Assembly: GCF_004004565.1 (NCBI RefSeq)
Contig: NZ_SACM01000001.1
Location: 1,426,001 to 1,490,000 of the forward strand
DNA: 64,000 bases
Source of the DNA: Inhella crocodyli
Lineage (GTDB): Bacteria; Pseudomonadota; Gammaproteobacteria; Burkholderiales; Burkholderiaceae_C
Reading direction: 5' to 3'
The first letter of the stretch is position 1; every line of letters begins with the position of its first letter. Of the stretch, positions 1-7,630 are shown one piece after another. Both the position numbers and the translations under genes were made by a program. The notes beneath the pieces were generated by a model that was given only the letters and a program-made list of their open reading frames with translations, did no database searches and was not told the origin of the DNA.

Positions 1-23
1 TCCCGCCACCCTGTGCTGTTCCC

Positions 24-809
24 ATGCGACTGCGTGCTTGGCCGCTGCTGTTCTTGACGACCGTTGGGCTCCCGCTGGCCGCTCGCGCGGAGTTCCAAGC
101 GCTGACGCTGAGCACGCCGCGCGGCGCGGCGCTGTCGGTGCTGGCCGACTGGCCGGACCCCGAGCGCTTCGGCCCTGGGCCCTACCCGACCTTGGTGCTG
201 GCCAGCGGCGCCGGCTACCACCAGCGCATGCCGCTGCAGGCCACGCTGGCCGAGGCGCTGAGCGCCGCCGGCGTGGGGGTCGTGCGATTCGATTGGGCCT
301 ACTTCAGCGCCCAAGGCCAGCCCTCCGACGACCTGGCCCCCGAGCGCGAAGACCTGCAAACCGTGCTGGCCCATGTCCGAGGCCTGAAGCACGTGGACGT
401 GGACCGCCTGACGGTGGCCGGCAAGTCCCTGGGCAGCCTGGTGGCCTGGCAGGTGTTCCGCGCCGACCCGGACGTGTCGCGGGCCGTGCTCTTGACGCCC
501 TTGTGCTCGCGCAGCACCGACGGCACGCTGCAATCGGTGGCCGCCGAGCGCTACCCCGGTGTCAACGGCCGCGACGCCCGCCCTGCGCTGTGGGTGCTGG
601 GCGACCGCGACCCCGCGTGCGCGCCGGCCGTGTTGCGGGCGTTCCTGCGCGAACGGCCGCAGGACGGGGTGCGGGAACTCGAGGGCGACCACGGCCTGGA
701 GCGCCGCGACCTGCCGGCCCCCGTGGCCCGCGCGCGGCGGGCGCGTGCGCACGACGAGGCGGCCCAGGCCGTGCTGCAGTTCACGCTGGGCGACGGCCGC
801 GCCCCGTGA
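24..809 (+). CDS. Secreted alpha/beta-hydrolase family protein
   Basis: A 261-residue protein starting with a hydrophobic segment that ends in an Ala-Arg-Ala-like cleavage site near residue 22, so it is probably exported. The body reads as an alpha/beta hydrolase: a strand ending in LVLASGAGYH near residue 60, a nucleophile-elbow-like GKSLGS near residue 135, an acidic loop GDRDPAC near 193, and a late histidine in EGDHGLE near 220 that could complete a Ser-Asp-His triad. Its closest look is to dienelactone-hydrolase or KANL3/Tex30-like hydrolases. The substrate is unknown. It stands alone ahead of the riboswitch region. The fold is fairly safe; the activity is inferred. Confidence 0.75.
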   Translation: MRLRAWPLLFLTTVGLPLAARAEFQALTLSTPRGAALSVLADWPDPERFGPGPYPTLVLASGAGYHQRMPLQATLAEALSAAGVGVVRFDWAYFSAQGQPSDDLAPEREDLQTVLAHVRGLKHVDVDRLTVAGKSLGSLVAWQVFRADPDVSRAVLLTPLCSRSTDGTLQSVAAERYPGVNGRDARPALWVLGDRDPACAPAVLRAFLRERPQDGVRELEGDHGLERRDLPAPVARARRARAHDEAAQAVLQFTLGDGRAP

Positions 810-934
810 TCGTGGCGGGTACGCGGCACCCCGCCCCGTCGGCTCCGCCAACAAAGTCGCGCCGCCCGCCGCTTTCCCATCCCCAGGTCTGGACGCCCGC
901 GGCCCAGCAACCTATCGTTCAGGTCGTCCATCCC

Positions 935-1034
935 TTCCGCAAACCCGGTGAAAGCCGGGGACGCAAAGCCTCCGGCCTACAGCCGGGCCTGCTGACCCCA
1001 GCGGCCCGACCACGGTAGCGGGGCTGCCAAGGCG
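935..1034 (+). promoter_or_regulatory. Cyclic-di-GMP-I (GEMM-I) riboswitch aptamer
   Basis: The region carries the hallmark GEMM-I blocks in order: GCAAACC, a GAAA-type tetraloop hairpin (CCGG/CCGG at about 945-959), GGGGACGCAAAGCCTCCGG followed by CCTA, a variable GC-rich P3-like hairpin, and finally GGTAGCGGGG near 1014-1023. It lies 39 bases ahead of the start codon of the secreted subtilisin and in the same direction. By family knowledge it binds the second messenger cyclic di-GMP. Expression of the protease is therefore probably set by the motile/sessile signalling state of the cell. Whether it acts as an ON or OFF switch cannot be read directly. Confidence 0.93.
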
Positions 1035-1068
1035 ACACCGCACGCCTTGGCCTCGAACCCCACGAGGC
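1026..1068 (+). promoter_or_regulatory. Putative expression platform of the c-di-GMP riboswitch
   Basis: Two hairpins follow the aptamer. The first pairs GCCAAGGCG (1026-1034) with CGCCTTGGC (1043-1051), 9 of 9 bases; its left arm overlaps the aptamer's closing strand. The second pairs GCCTCG (1050-1055) with CGAGGC (1063-1068) and buries the GAGG ribosome-binding sequence at 1064-1067, just before the ATG at 1073. The two share bases 1050-1051 and so compete slightly. There is no T-run, which favours translational control. The arrangement is seen; the switching is inferred. Confidence 0.6.
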
Positions 1069-1072
1069 ACCC

Positions 1073-2914
1073 ATGCTCCCCTTCCGCTCCGCGCTCTCGG
1101 CCCTGCTTGCTTTGTCCGCCGTGGGCGCCGCCGTGGCCGCCCTGCCCGACGAGCGCGCCCGCCGCCAGCAGGAGTTGGAAACGCAAGACGGCCCGCCCGC
1201 CGCATGGCGCCGGATGCAAGGCATGGCGCCGGTGTCGGACCGCCTGATCGTCAAGTACCGCAGCGCCGAGGCGGGCAACAGCGCGCTGAGCCAACAAGCC
1301 ACCCTGGTGGTGGGCAACCGGCAGGGCGTGGCCTTGTCGCCGCTGCGCACCACCGCCCATGGCGCGCAGGTGCTGCGCCTGAACCGCGCGCTGCGGGTGG
1401 AAGAGTTGCGCACGATGGCCGACACCCTGCAGGCCACCGACCCCAACGTGGAGTACGCCGAGCCCGACCTGCTGCTGCAGGCCGCGCTGACGCCCAACGA
1501 CAGCCTGTACGCCCAGCAGTGGCACCTGAGCAGCAGCACCGCGGGCATCCGCGCGCCGGCGGCTTGGGACCGCGCCACGGGCAGCGGCATCACCGTGGCC
1601 GTGATCGACACCGGGGTGCGTCCGCACACCGATTTCAAGTCCAAGCTGCTTCCCGGGTACGACTTCATCACCAGCACCACCATGGCGGGTGACGGCAACG
1701 GCCGCGACGCCGATGCCGCCGACGTGGGCGACTTCACCACCGCCGGGCAGTGCAGCACCGGCAGTGCCGCCACCAACAGCTCGTGGCACGGCACGCACGT
1801 GGCCGGCATCGTGGCGGCGCAGGGCAACAACGCCCAAGGCGTGGCAGGGGTGGCCTTCAACGCCCGCATCCTACCGGTGCGGGCCCTGGGCCGCTGCGGC
1901 GGCTACAGCTCCGACATCGCCGACGCCATCGTCTGGTCGGCCGGCGGCGCGGTGACCGGCGTGCCCACCAACGCCAACCCTGCGCGGGTGATCAACCTGT
2001 CGCTGGGCGGCACCGGCGCCTGCGGCACGACCACGCAAAACGCCATCAACACCGCCCGTGCGCGCGGCGCCGTGGTGGTGGTGGCCGCCGGCAACGAACG
2101 TGCCGACGCCAGCACCTCCACCCCCGCCAACTGCAAAGGTGTGGTGGTGGTGGCCGCCACCGGCAACACCGGCGGCAAGGCGTCTTACTCCAACACCGGC
2201 AGCATCGTGACCCTGGCTGCCCCGGGCGGCGACAGCACCGGCGGCATCTTGTCGACCTACAACGCCGGGAAGACCACCCCGGGCGCCGACAGCTACGGCA
2301 ACCTGATGGGCACCTCGATGGCCACCCCGGTGGTCAGCGGCGTGGTGGCCTTGATGCTGCAGGCCAAGCCCGCGCTGACGCCCGACCAAGTCAGCACCCT
2401 GCTGCGCAGCAGCGCCCGAGCCTTCCCGGCCGCGTGCAGCGGTTGCGGGGCCGGCCTGGTGGACGCCAACGCCGCCGTGCTGGCCGCCAGTGGCGCCACG
2501 GCCGCGCCCGCACCGGCCCCCGCTCCGGCACCGGCCCCCGCGCCCGCCCCGGCCCCCACGGGGACGGTCAAGGACCTGGAGCCCAACAACACGGTGGCCA
2601 CGGCGCAGAAGATCGCCGCTCTGCCCGCCACGGTGGGTGGGGCGCTGGCCACCACGACGGACGAAGACCACTTCCGCGTCACGGTGACCGCCGGCAAGTC
2701 TTTGGTGGCCAAGTTGACGACGGGCAGCACCTCGGGCTTCGGCATCGGCGTCTACACGACCTCGGGCCAGCAGTTGATCTTGCTCACGGCCCTGCAAGGC
2801 CAAACCTCGCAGGTGACGCTCAAGAACGCGGGCACGGCCAGCATGGACGTGGTGGTGCGCGTGATGCGCAGCACCGGCAACGCCGGCAGCTACACGCTGG
2901 CGATGAGCAACTGA
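1073..2914 (+). CDS. Secreted S8 family serine peptidase (subtilisin-like) with PPC domain
   Basis: A 613-residue extracellular protease. The order is signal peptide (about 1-23), an I9-like propeptide (about 56-137), then the catalytic domain with Asp179 in VIDTGV, His239 in SWHGTHVAG, oxyanion Asn341 in AAGNE and Ser415 in MGTSMATP. A Pro-Ala linker covers about 474-494 and a C-terminal pre-peptidase C-terminal (PPC) domain about 498-613. All three catalytic residues are present, so it should be active after propeptide removal. It belongs with the bacterial secreted proteases that carry removable PPC tails. The ATG is set by the GAGG ribosome site. Upstream lies a c-di-GMP riboswitch, which is the main clue to its regulation. 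Confidence 0.95.
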   Translation: MLPFRSALSALLALSAVGAAVAALPDERARRQQELETQDGPPAAWRRMQGMAPVSDRLIVKYRSAEAGNSALSQQATLVVGNRQGVALSPLRTTAHGAQVLRLNRALRVEELRTMADTLQATDPNVEYAEPDLLLQAALTPNDSLYAQQWHLSSSTAGIRAPAAWDRATGSGITVAVIDTGVRPHTDFKSKLLPGYDFITSTTMAGDGNGRDADAADVGDFTTAGQCSTGSAATNSSWHGTHVAGIVAAQGNNAQGVAGVAFNARILPVRALGRCGGYSSDIADAIVWSAGGAVTGVPTNANPARVINLSLGGTGACGTTTQNAINTARARGAVVVVAAGNERADASTSTPANCKGVVVVAATGNTGGKASYSNTGSIVTLAAPGGDSTGGILSTYNAGKTTPGADSYGNLMGTSMATPVVSGVVALMLQAKPALTPDQVSTLLRSSARAFPAACSGCGAGLVDANAAVLAASGATAAPAPAPAPAPAPAPAPAPTGTVKDLEPNNTVATAQKIAALPATVGGALATTTDEDHFRVTVTAGKSLVAKLTTGSTSGFGIGVYTTSGQQLILLTALQGQTSQVTLKNAGTASMDVVVRVMRSTGNAGSYTLAMSN

Positions 2915-2933
2915 ACCCGGTTCAGGCGCCGTC

Positions 2934-4016
2934 TCAGCCGATCTCCACGGCGTAGATCGGCGGCAGATGGGCCGCCACGGCCACCCAGTGCTCGCCGGCA
3001 TCGTCACTGGCCCACAGGTGGCCGGTGGTGCTGGCCATCAAGAGGCCGCGCCCTTGCGCGTCCACGGTCAGGCCGTGGCGGTAGACCAGGTCGTAACAGT
3101 GCTGCTGCGGCAGGCCCTCGCGCAGCACCTCGAAGGTCTGACCGCCATCGCGCGTGCGGGTCACGCACAACGCGGCGTCCACCGGCACGCGCTTCTCGTC
3201 CTTGATGGCCGGGACGAACCAGGCCGTGAGCGGGTCGCTCGGGTGCGCGGCCACGGCAAAGCCAAAGCTGCTGGGCTGGGCCTTCAGCTCGGTCCACAGG
3301 CCGCCGTGGTTGGCGCTGCGCCAGATGCCGCAGTGGTGCTGGGTCCACAGCACCTCGGGCGCGGCCGAGCAGCGGGCCACGCGGTGCACGTCTTGGATGT
3401 TGGGGTTCTCGCCCTGCTCGGGCGGCATGAAGTCGGCCTTCATGCCCTGGGTGTGCACGGCCCAGCTGGCGCCGCCATCGCGCGTGCGCCACACGCCGCC
3501 GCAGCTGATGCCGATGCTCAGGTCGTTCGCGTCCTGCGGGTGCGGCAGGATGGAATGGATGCCAGGCTCGGGGTAGCCGCCGCCGAACCATTCCAGGCGG
3601 GCGGGCAGCTGCCACAGGCTGTCGACCAACTGCCAGCTGGCCGCGCCGTCGCGCGACACGAACAAGCCGCCCGGCAGCGTGCCGCACCACAGCGCGCCAT
3701 CCACGCCGCGGGCCAGGCTCCACACCAGGCCCAACTTCCAAGGGAAGGGCTGGGGCGGGGCCTCGGGCTGGGGTGGGTAGGTGGGGCAAGCCACCTCGCG
3801 CCAGGTGGCGCCGGCGTCGTCGCTGGCGTGCAGCTTCACCCCAAAGTGGCCCAGGTTCAGCGCCGCCAGCATGAAGCCGCGCTCGTCGGGCGGCAGCACC
3901 ATGCTGACCGGCTCGGCCAGGAAGCTGACGCGCGCGATCTGCCACGCGCTGGCGCTTCGGCGCAGTTCGAAGAGGCCCTTGCGGGTGGCCACCCAGGCGC
4001 GGTCGTTGCGGGTCAT
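2934..4016 (-). CDS. Sialidase-like BNR/YCF48-type beta-propeller protein
   Basis: A 360-residue protein without a signal peptide. It is made of repeating units with the Asp-box (BNR) look, for example SDDAGATW, SRDGAASW, TRDGGASW, TRDGGQTF and SDDAGEHW spaced along the chain, so a six- or seven-bladed beta-propeller is likely. Annotation pipelines usually call this family exo-alpha-sialidase or WD40/YVTN-like, but the lack of a signal peptide and of a clear sialidase catalytic Arg triad makes glycosidase activity doubtful. It starts four bases after a MoaD/ThiS-like gene and is almost certainly co-transcribed with it. The role is unknown. Confidence 0.75.
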   Translation of the reverse strand: MTRNDRAWVATRKGLFELRRSASAWQIARVSFLAEPVSMVLPPDERGFMLAALNLGHFGVKLHASDDAGATWREVACPTYPPQPEAPPQPFPWKLGLVWSLARGVDGALWCGTLPGGLFVSRDGAASWQLVDSLWQLPARLEWFGGGYPEPGIHSILPHPQDANDLSIGISCGGVWRTRDGGASWAVHTQGMKADFMPPEQGENPNIQDVHRVARCSAAPEVLWTQHHCGIWRSANHGGLWTELKAQPSSFGFAVAAHPSDPLTAWFVPAIKDEKRVPVDAALCVTRTRDGGQTFEVLREGLPQQHCYDLVYRHGLTVDAQGRGLLMASTTGHLWASDDAGEHWVAVAAHLPPIYAVEIG

Positions 4017-4020
4017 CGTG

Positions 4021-4281
4021 TCAGCCTCCAGACAGGGCCTGCAGCACGTGCACTTGGCTGTGCGGCTGCAAGGCGTGGTTCACGTTCAGGGTTCGCGTGC
4101 CGTCCACAAAGGCCGCCACGTTGGGCCGCAGCTGCCCTTGGTCGTCCAGCACGTAGCCGCGCAGGCGGGGGTTCAGGGCAAAGGCGGCGTCCAGCGCGGT
4201 GGCCAGGTCGGGCGCGTCCACCTCGACGTCTGGGGTGTCGGTGAATCGACGCAGTTGGGCGGTGAATTGCAATCGGGCCAT
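4021..4281 (-). CDS. MoaD/ThiS-family ubiquitin-like sulfur-carrier protein
   Basis: An 86-residue beta-grasp protein ending in LSGG. The C-terminal Gly-Gly is the hallmark of MoaD/ThiS sulfur carriers, which are adenylated and thiocarboxylated at that end. The internal sequence NVAAFVDGTRT matches the pre-tail strand of MoaD. No moaE, thiG or E1-like activator is next to it. It instead pairs with the downstream propeller gene, so it is probably not the housekeeping molybdopterin or thiamine carrier. Which E1 enzyme activates it cannot be told from this window. Confidence 0.85.
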   Translation of the reverse strand: MARLQFTAQLRRFTDTPDVEVDAPDLATALDAAFALNPRLRGYVLDDQGQLRPNVAAFVDGTRTLNVNHALQPHSQVHVLQALSGG

Positions 4282-4343
4282 GGCCCATGGTGGCAGCCCC
4301 GAGGCCGTTGCCCATCGGTCACAACCCGTGGCAGCGGCTTAAT

Positions 4344-4378
4344 TTCTGTCTTGACAGAATTTATCGACGCAATAGAGT
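4344..4378 (+). promoter_or_regulatory. Promoter with overlapping palindromic operator for the GbsR/MarR-type gene
   Basis: TTCTGTC-TT-GACAGAA (4344-4359) is a perfect 7+7 inverted repeat. It contains a consensus -35 hexamer TTGACA (4351-4356), followed 16 bases later by a -10-like TAGAGT (4373-4378). The downstream ATG is at 4386, so the leader would be nearly absent. A repressor bound to the palindrome would block the -35, which suggests autoregulation by the gene that follows. Confidence 0.65.
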
Positions 4379-4385
4379 CGAGCGC

Positions 4386-4982
4386 ATGGAACTCACCGAC
4401 ATCGCCCGCCGCTTCATCGTCCACTGGGGCGAGATGGGCTCGAGCTGGGGCGTCAACCGCAGCGTGGCGCAAATCCATGCGCTGCTGTTCTTCCACGGCA
4501 CGCCGCTGCACGCCGAGGAGATCGCCGACACCCTGGCCATCGCCCGCAGCAACGTCAGCAACAGCCTGAAGGAGTTGCTGAACTGGAACCTGATCCGCGT
4601 GACCCATGTGCTGGGCGACCGGCGGGATTACTACGAGACCAGCGGCGACGTGTGGGAGCTGTTCCGCACCATCGTTCGCGAGCGCAAGGAGCGCGAGTTC
4701 GACCCCACGGTGCGCCTGCTGCGCGAACTGGCGGCCGACCCCGCGCTGGGTGGCGAATCGCCCGCCGCGCAAGACCGCCTGCGCAGCACCATGGCCTTCA
4801 TGCAAACCTTGGGCGCCTGGAGCGACGAGATGCTGCGCCTGTCGCCGGCCACGTTGGAGAAGATCTTGAAGCTGGGCGCGCAGGTGCAGCGCTTCGTGCG
4901 TGCGCCCGAGGCCGAACCCGGGCCTGGCGACGCGAACGCCAACCCCCAGCCGCCTTTGCCGCCGGTGATTCCGCCCTACTGA
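4386..4982 (+). CDS. GbsR/MarR family transcriptional regulator
   Basis: A 198-residue regulator with a winged-helix core. EEIADTLAIARSNVSNSLKE, at about residues 47-66, is the recognition helix-turn-helix; it is followed by a basic wing around VLGDRRDYYETSGDVW. The start HWGEMGSSWGVNRSVAQIHA is typical of GbsR-type proteins related to MarR. A Pro-rich C-terminal tail follows. The ATG at 4386 was chosen because the promoter and operator lie immediately ahead. It probably represses itself and perhaps the rightward gene run beginning at 5055. The ligand is unknown. Confidence 0.88.
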   Translation: MELTDIARRFIVHWGEMGSSWGVNRSVAQIHALLFFHGTPLHAEEIADTLAIARSNVSNSLKELLNWNLIRVTHVLGDRRDYYETSGDVWELFRTIVRERKEREFDPTVRLLRELAADPALGGESPAAQDRLRSTMAFMQTLGAWSDEMLRLSPATLEKILKLGAQVQRFVRAPEAEPGPGDANANPQPPLPPVIPPY

Positions 4983-5054
4983 GCCTTGCCCCTGCGGGCG
5001 CCCTGGCGCCCTTTCTTTGGCTTCTTGATTTCACTTTATACAGAAATACCAGCT

Positions 5055-5498
5055 ATGACGAACATCGAACTCACCACCTACTACGACGGTGCCTGCCAGC
5101 TCTGCCGCGCCGAGATGCGCAACCTGATGCGGCGCAACACCGAAGGCCGCGTGGACTTCGTGGATGCGGCCGCGCCCGGCTTCGACGCCGGGGCGCTGGG
5201 CCTCACGCAAGAGGCCGTGATGAACGCCTTGCACGTGCGCACCGCCTCCGGCGACTGGCTGGTGGGCGTGCCCGCCTTCGAGGCCCTGTACCGCACCCTG
5301 GGCCTGCCCTGGGTATCGGCCGCCCTGCGCCAGCCCCTGCTGGCCGCCGTGGCGGCGCGCGTTTACCCCTGGGTGGTGCGGCACCGCCACCACCTGCCGC
5401 GCGCGCCCATCACCTGGCTGTTCGAGCGGGCCGGTCGTCGCGCCGCCGAACGCGCCGCCGCCCGTCGCTGCGACGACAGCGACACATGCCGCCTTTGA
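5055..5498 (+). CDS. DCC family thiol-disulfide-like protein (DUF393)
   Basis: A 147-residue protein with the DxxCxxC signature YYDGACQLCRAEM near residues 9-21, the mark of the DCC/DUF393 family predicted to adopt a thioredoxin-like fold. The second part has a VPAFEALYRTLG segment typical of the family, and the tail is Arg-rich. It is the first gene of a rightward run of small membrane and redox genes. The leader contains TATACAGAAAT (5037-5047), which carries one ACAGAA half-site like the operator of the regulator upstream. Redox function is inferred from the motif; partners are unknown. Confidence 0.85.
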   Translation: MTNIELTTYYDGACQLCRAEMRNLMRRNTEGRVDFVDAAAPGFDAGALGLTQEAVMNALHVRTASGDWLVGVPAFEALYRTLGLPWVSAALRQPLLAAVAARVYPWVVRHRHHLPRAPITWLFERAGRRAAERAAARRCDDSDTCRL

Positions 5499-5528
5499 CG
5501 GCGAATTCCTCAACCCTCGGAGAGCCCC

Positions 5529-5921
5529 ATGACCGACTCGCTGCAATTCCTGCTCGCTCTCGCGCTCGCCGCCCTGGGTCCTGTGGCCGCGCTGCGCTAC
5601 CTGCAACCCATCCTGCTGCCCGTGCTGCGCACCCAGTGCGAGGAAGGCGGGCAAGGCGCCGAGTTTTGGATGCGCAGCGCCTACGTGTTGGCCGTGTGCG
5701 GCACCCTGCTGTTGACGCTGAGCTTCGGCCAGTACCGCGGCGATCTGCTGCACACGCTGGAGCGTTCGTTGTGGCTGGTGGCCGCCGGCACCTTCGTCAC
5801 CGTGGCCTTCATCGCACGGCAGGTGTGGGCCCCGGTGCGAGAAAGCCGCGCCTTGCGGCGGCTTGAGGCCGAGCGCGCGGCCCGCGCGCGCCCCGGCCCG
5901 GTGACCCCAACGGGAGCCTGA
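5529..5921 (+). CDS. Small integral membrane protein, unknown function
   Basis: A 130-residue protein with about three hydrophobic segments: residues 5-30, roughly 48-65 with LAVCGTLLLTLSF, and roughly 82-100 with LWLVAAGTFVTVAFIA. A basic C-terminal tail follows. A GAGAGCC ribosome-binding-like sequence precedes the ATG. It begins 31 bases after the DCC protein gene and ends one base before the next ATG, so it is in the same operon. I do not recognise a named family. A role with the neighbouring DoxX-like and DUF2269 membrane proteins is plausible only by context. Confidence 0.7.
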   Translation: MTDSLQFLLALALAALGPVAALRYLQPILLPVLRTQCEEGGQGAEFWMRSAYVLAVCGTLLLTLSFGQYRGDLLHTLERSLWLVAAGTFVTVAFIARQVWAPVRESRALRRLEAERAARARPGPVTPTGA

Positions 5922-5922
5922 G

Positions 5923-6780
5923 ATGCGCGTGCTTCTCGTCGGCGCCGGCGGCTTCGTGGGCCGACATACGGCCCACGCCTTGGCAGCGCAGGGCCACGCG
6001 GTGGCCACCCTGGATGGACGGCTGGACTGGGCCGAGGCCCACCGCGCCAAAGCCTGGCTGCCGCTGCTGGGCGAGGTGGACGCGGCGATCTACCTGCCCG
6101 GCACCATGCGCGACCGCCTGCAAGGCCGCAACGGCTGGTTGGAGCGCCTGCACCACCACGCCCCCGCGGCCCTGGCAGAGGCCTGCGTGCTCGCCGGCGT
6201 GCCGCGGCTGACGCACGTGTCGGTGCTGTGCCGGGGCGACAGCGCCTACGCTCGCACCAAGCGCGCGGGCGACGCCGCCGTGCAGGCCGTGGCCCAAGGC
6301 ACCGGCTTGATCGCCCACGTCGTGCAGCCCAGCCTGGTGCTGGGCGAACGCGGCATCACCAGCCGGCAGTTGGAGCAACTCAGCCGCCTCCCCGTTTGGC
6401 CCCTGCCCGCGGCGATGCAACGCTGCCAAGTGCAGCCCCTGCGCGTGGAGGACCTGGCCGACGCCCTGGTGGCCACGCTGGGCGCGGCCGCCCCAGCCGC
6501 ACCTTGGCACGCCGTGGGCCCCGAAACCGACGCGCTGCCGCACTGGCTGCAGCGCCGGCGTGCGCAGCGCGGCCAGCGCCCCGCCCGGGTGCTGACCCTC
6601 CCGGACGCCGTGGCCATGGCCACCGCCGCCCTGGGAGACCACGTGCGCTTCACCAGTTGGAGCCGCGAGACCTGGGCCTTGATGGCCCACGACAGCGCCA
6701 GCGCCGACCCACGCGCGCCGCAGCGCCTGGCCGACTTGCTGGGCCGGCCGCTGAGACCGGCGCTGGAGGGCGCATGGTGA
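5923..6780 (+). CDS. NAD(P)-binding Rossmann protein (atypical SDR, NDUFA9-like)
   Basis: A 285-residue protein opening with MRVLLVGAGGFVGRHTA, the GxxGxxG dinucleotide-binding motif of atypical short-chain dehydrogenases. A conserved YARTKRAGD segment near residue 107 supplies the Tyr/Lys of this class, and VQPSLVLGERG near 131 matches the complex I NDUFA9-like subgroup. It is usually annotated as NAD-dependent epimerase or NAD(P)H-binding protein. It sits in an operon with a DoxX-like membrane protein, a pairing often seen for such proteins. The substrate is unknown. Confidence 0.85.
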   Translation: MRVLLVGAGGFVGRHTAHALAAQGHAVATLDGRLDWAEAHRAKAWLPLLGEVDAAIYLPGTMRDRLQGRNGWLERLHHHAPAALAEACVLAGVPRLTHVSVLCRGDSAYARTKRAGDAAVQAVAQGTGLIAHVVQPSLVLGERGITSRQLEQLSRLPVWPLPAAMQRCQVQPLRVEDLADALVATLGAAAPAAPWHAVGPETDALPHWLQRRRAQRGQRPARVLTLPDAVAMATAALGDHVRFTSWSRETWALMAHDSASADPRAPQRLADLLGRPLRPALEGAW

Positions 6781-7145
6781 CCCGTCCCCTCCACCGCGAT
6801 GGGCCGCGCGCCGCCCTGGTGACCGTGTGGCTGGGCACGGCCGCCGCCAGCCTGTGGGACGGCGGTGCGCACGGCCAAACCCTGCTGCAGCGCCTGGGCC
6901 TCGGTGCCGGCCTGGCGCTGGCCCTGGTGTGGGCCGGCGCGCTGTGGGACCTGACCTTGGGCCTGTGGCTCGCACGGCGTCCCAGCGCCCTGACCTACCG
7001 CGCCGCGCTGTGGGGCATGGTGGGCATGACGGCGCTGGCCACCGCCTGGTTGCCCGCCCTGTGGCTGGACCCGCTGGGCCCGCTGCTGAAGAACCTCGCC
7101 ATCGCCGCGCTGCTGCTGCAAGGCCTGCAGCGCCATCCCCCATGA
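6774..7145 (+). CDS. DoxX-like family membrane protein
   Basis: A 123-residue protein with four likely membrane helices: AALVTVWLGTAAASL, the stretch around GLGAGLALALVWAGALW, ALWGMVGMTALATAWL, and a C-terminal helix. Size and helix pattern fit the DoxX-like group that is commonly encoded after an NAD(P)-binding SDR. The ATG overlaps the end of that SDR gene by seven bases, so translation is probably coupled. It may form a membrane redox complex with its neighbours, but this is inference. Confidence 0.72.
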   Translation: MVTRPLHRDGPRAALVTVWLGTAAASLWDGGAHGQTLLQRLGLGAGLALALVWAGALWDLTLGLWLARRPSALTYRAALWGMVGMTALATAWLPALWLDPLGPLLKNLAIAALLLQGLQRHPP

Positions 7146-7618
7146 GCGCCTACCTCGTCCTCAAGTGCCTGCACATCGTCAGCAGCGTCTTGCTCGTCGG
7201 CACCGGCTTCGGCACGGCCTTCTACCTGTTCTTCACCAACCGCCAGCCCAGCCTGGAAGCCCGCGTGGTGGTGGCGCGCTTGGTGGTGCGGGCCGACCTG
7301 TGGTTCACCACGCCGGCCGTCATCGTGCAGCCGCTCACCGGGGTGGCCATGGTGCGCATGGCCGGCTGGCCCTGGGACAGCCCCTGGCTGCTGGCGTCCA
7401 TCGCGCTCTACGCCCTGGCCGGCGCCTGCTGGCTGCCCGTGCTGTGGCTGCAGTTGCGCATGGCCCGGATGGCCGAGCAGGCGGTGGCCACCGGCACGGC
7501 GCTGCCGCCCACGTACCGCCGGCTGCAGCGCGCGTGGGAATGGCTGGGTTACCCGGCCTTTGCCGCCATGCTGGCGGTGTACGCGCTGATGGTGCTCAAG
7601 CCGCCGCTTTGGGGCTGA
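7142..7618 (+). CDS. DUF2269 family integral membrane protein
   Basis: A 158-residue protein starting YLVLKCLHIVSSVLLVGTG, the signature first helix of DUF2269, whose conserved histidine may bind a cofactor. Three more helices follow, with the family-typical TTPAVIVQPLTGVAM segment in the second and PAFAAMLAVYALMVLKP at the end. Its ATG overlaps the preceding stop by four bases. The family is described as predicted integral membrane protein with no proven activity. Confidence 0.88.
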   Translation: MSAYLVLKCLHIVSSVLLVGTGFGTAFYLFFTNRQPSLEARVVVARLVVRADLWFTTPAVIVQPLTGVAMVRMAGWPWDSPWLLASIALYALAGACWLPVLWLQLRMARMAEQAVATGTALPPTYRRLQRAWEWLGYPAFAAMLAVYALMVLKPPLWG

Positions 7619-7630
7619 GACACTGCGCGC

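Noticed and set aside
2500-2560. GCCCC/GCACCGGC repeats as a possible tandem repeat locus or CRISPR-like array
   Set aside because: They encode the Pro-Ala linker of the subtilisin in frame; there are no unique spacers.
5025-5042. TTGATT to TATACA as a promoter of the DCC-protein gene
   Set aside because: Only six bases separate the two hexamers; a better -35 was not found, so only the -10 is kept as possible.
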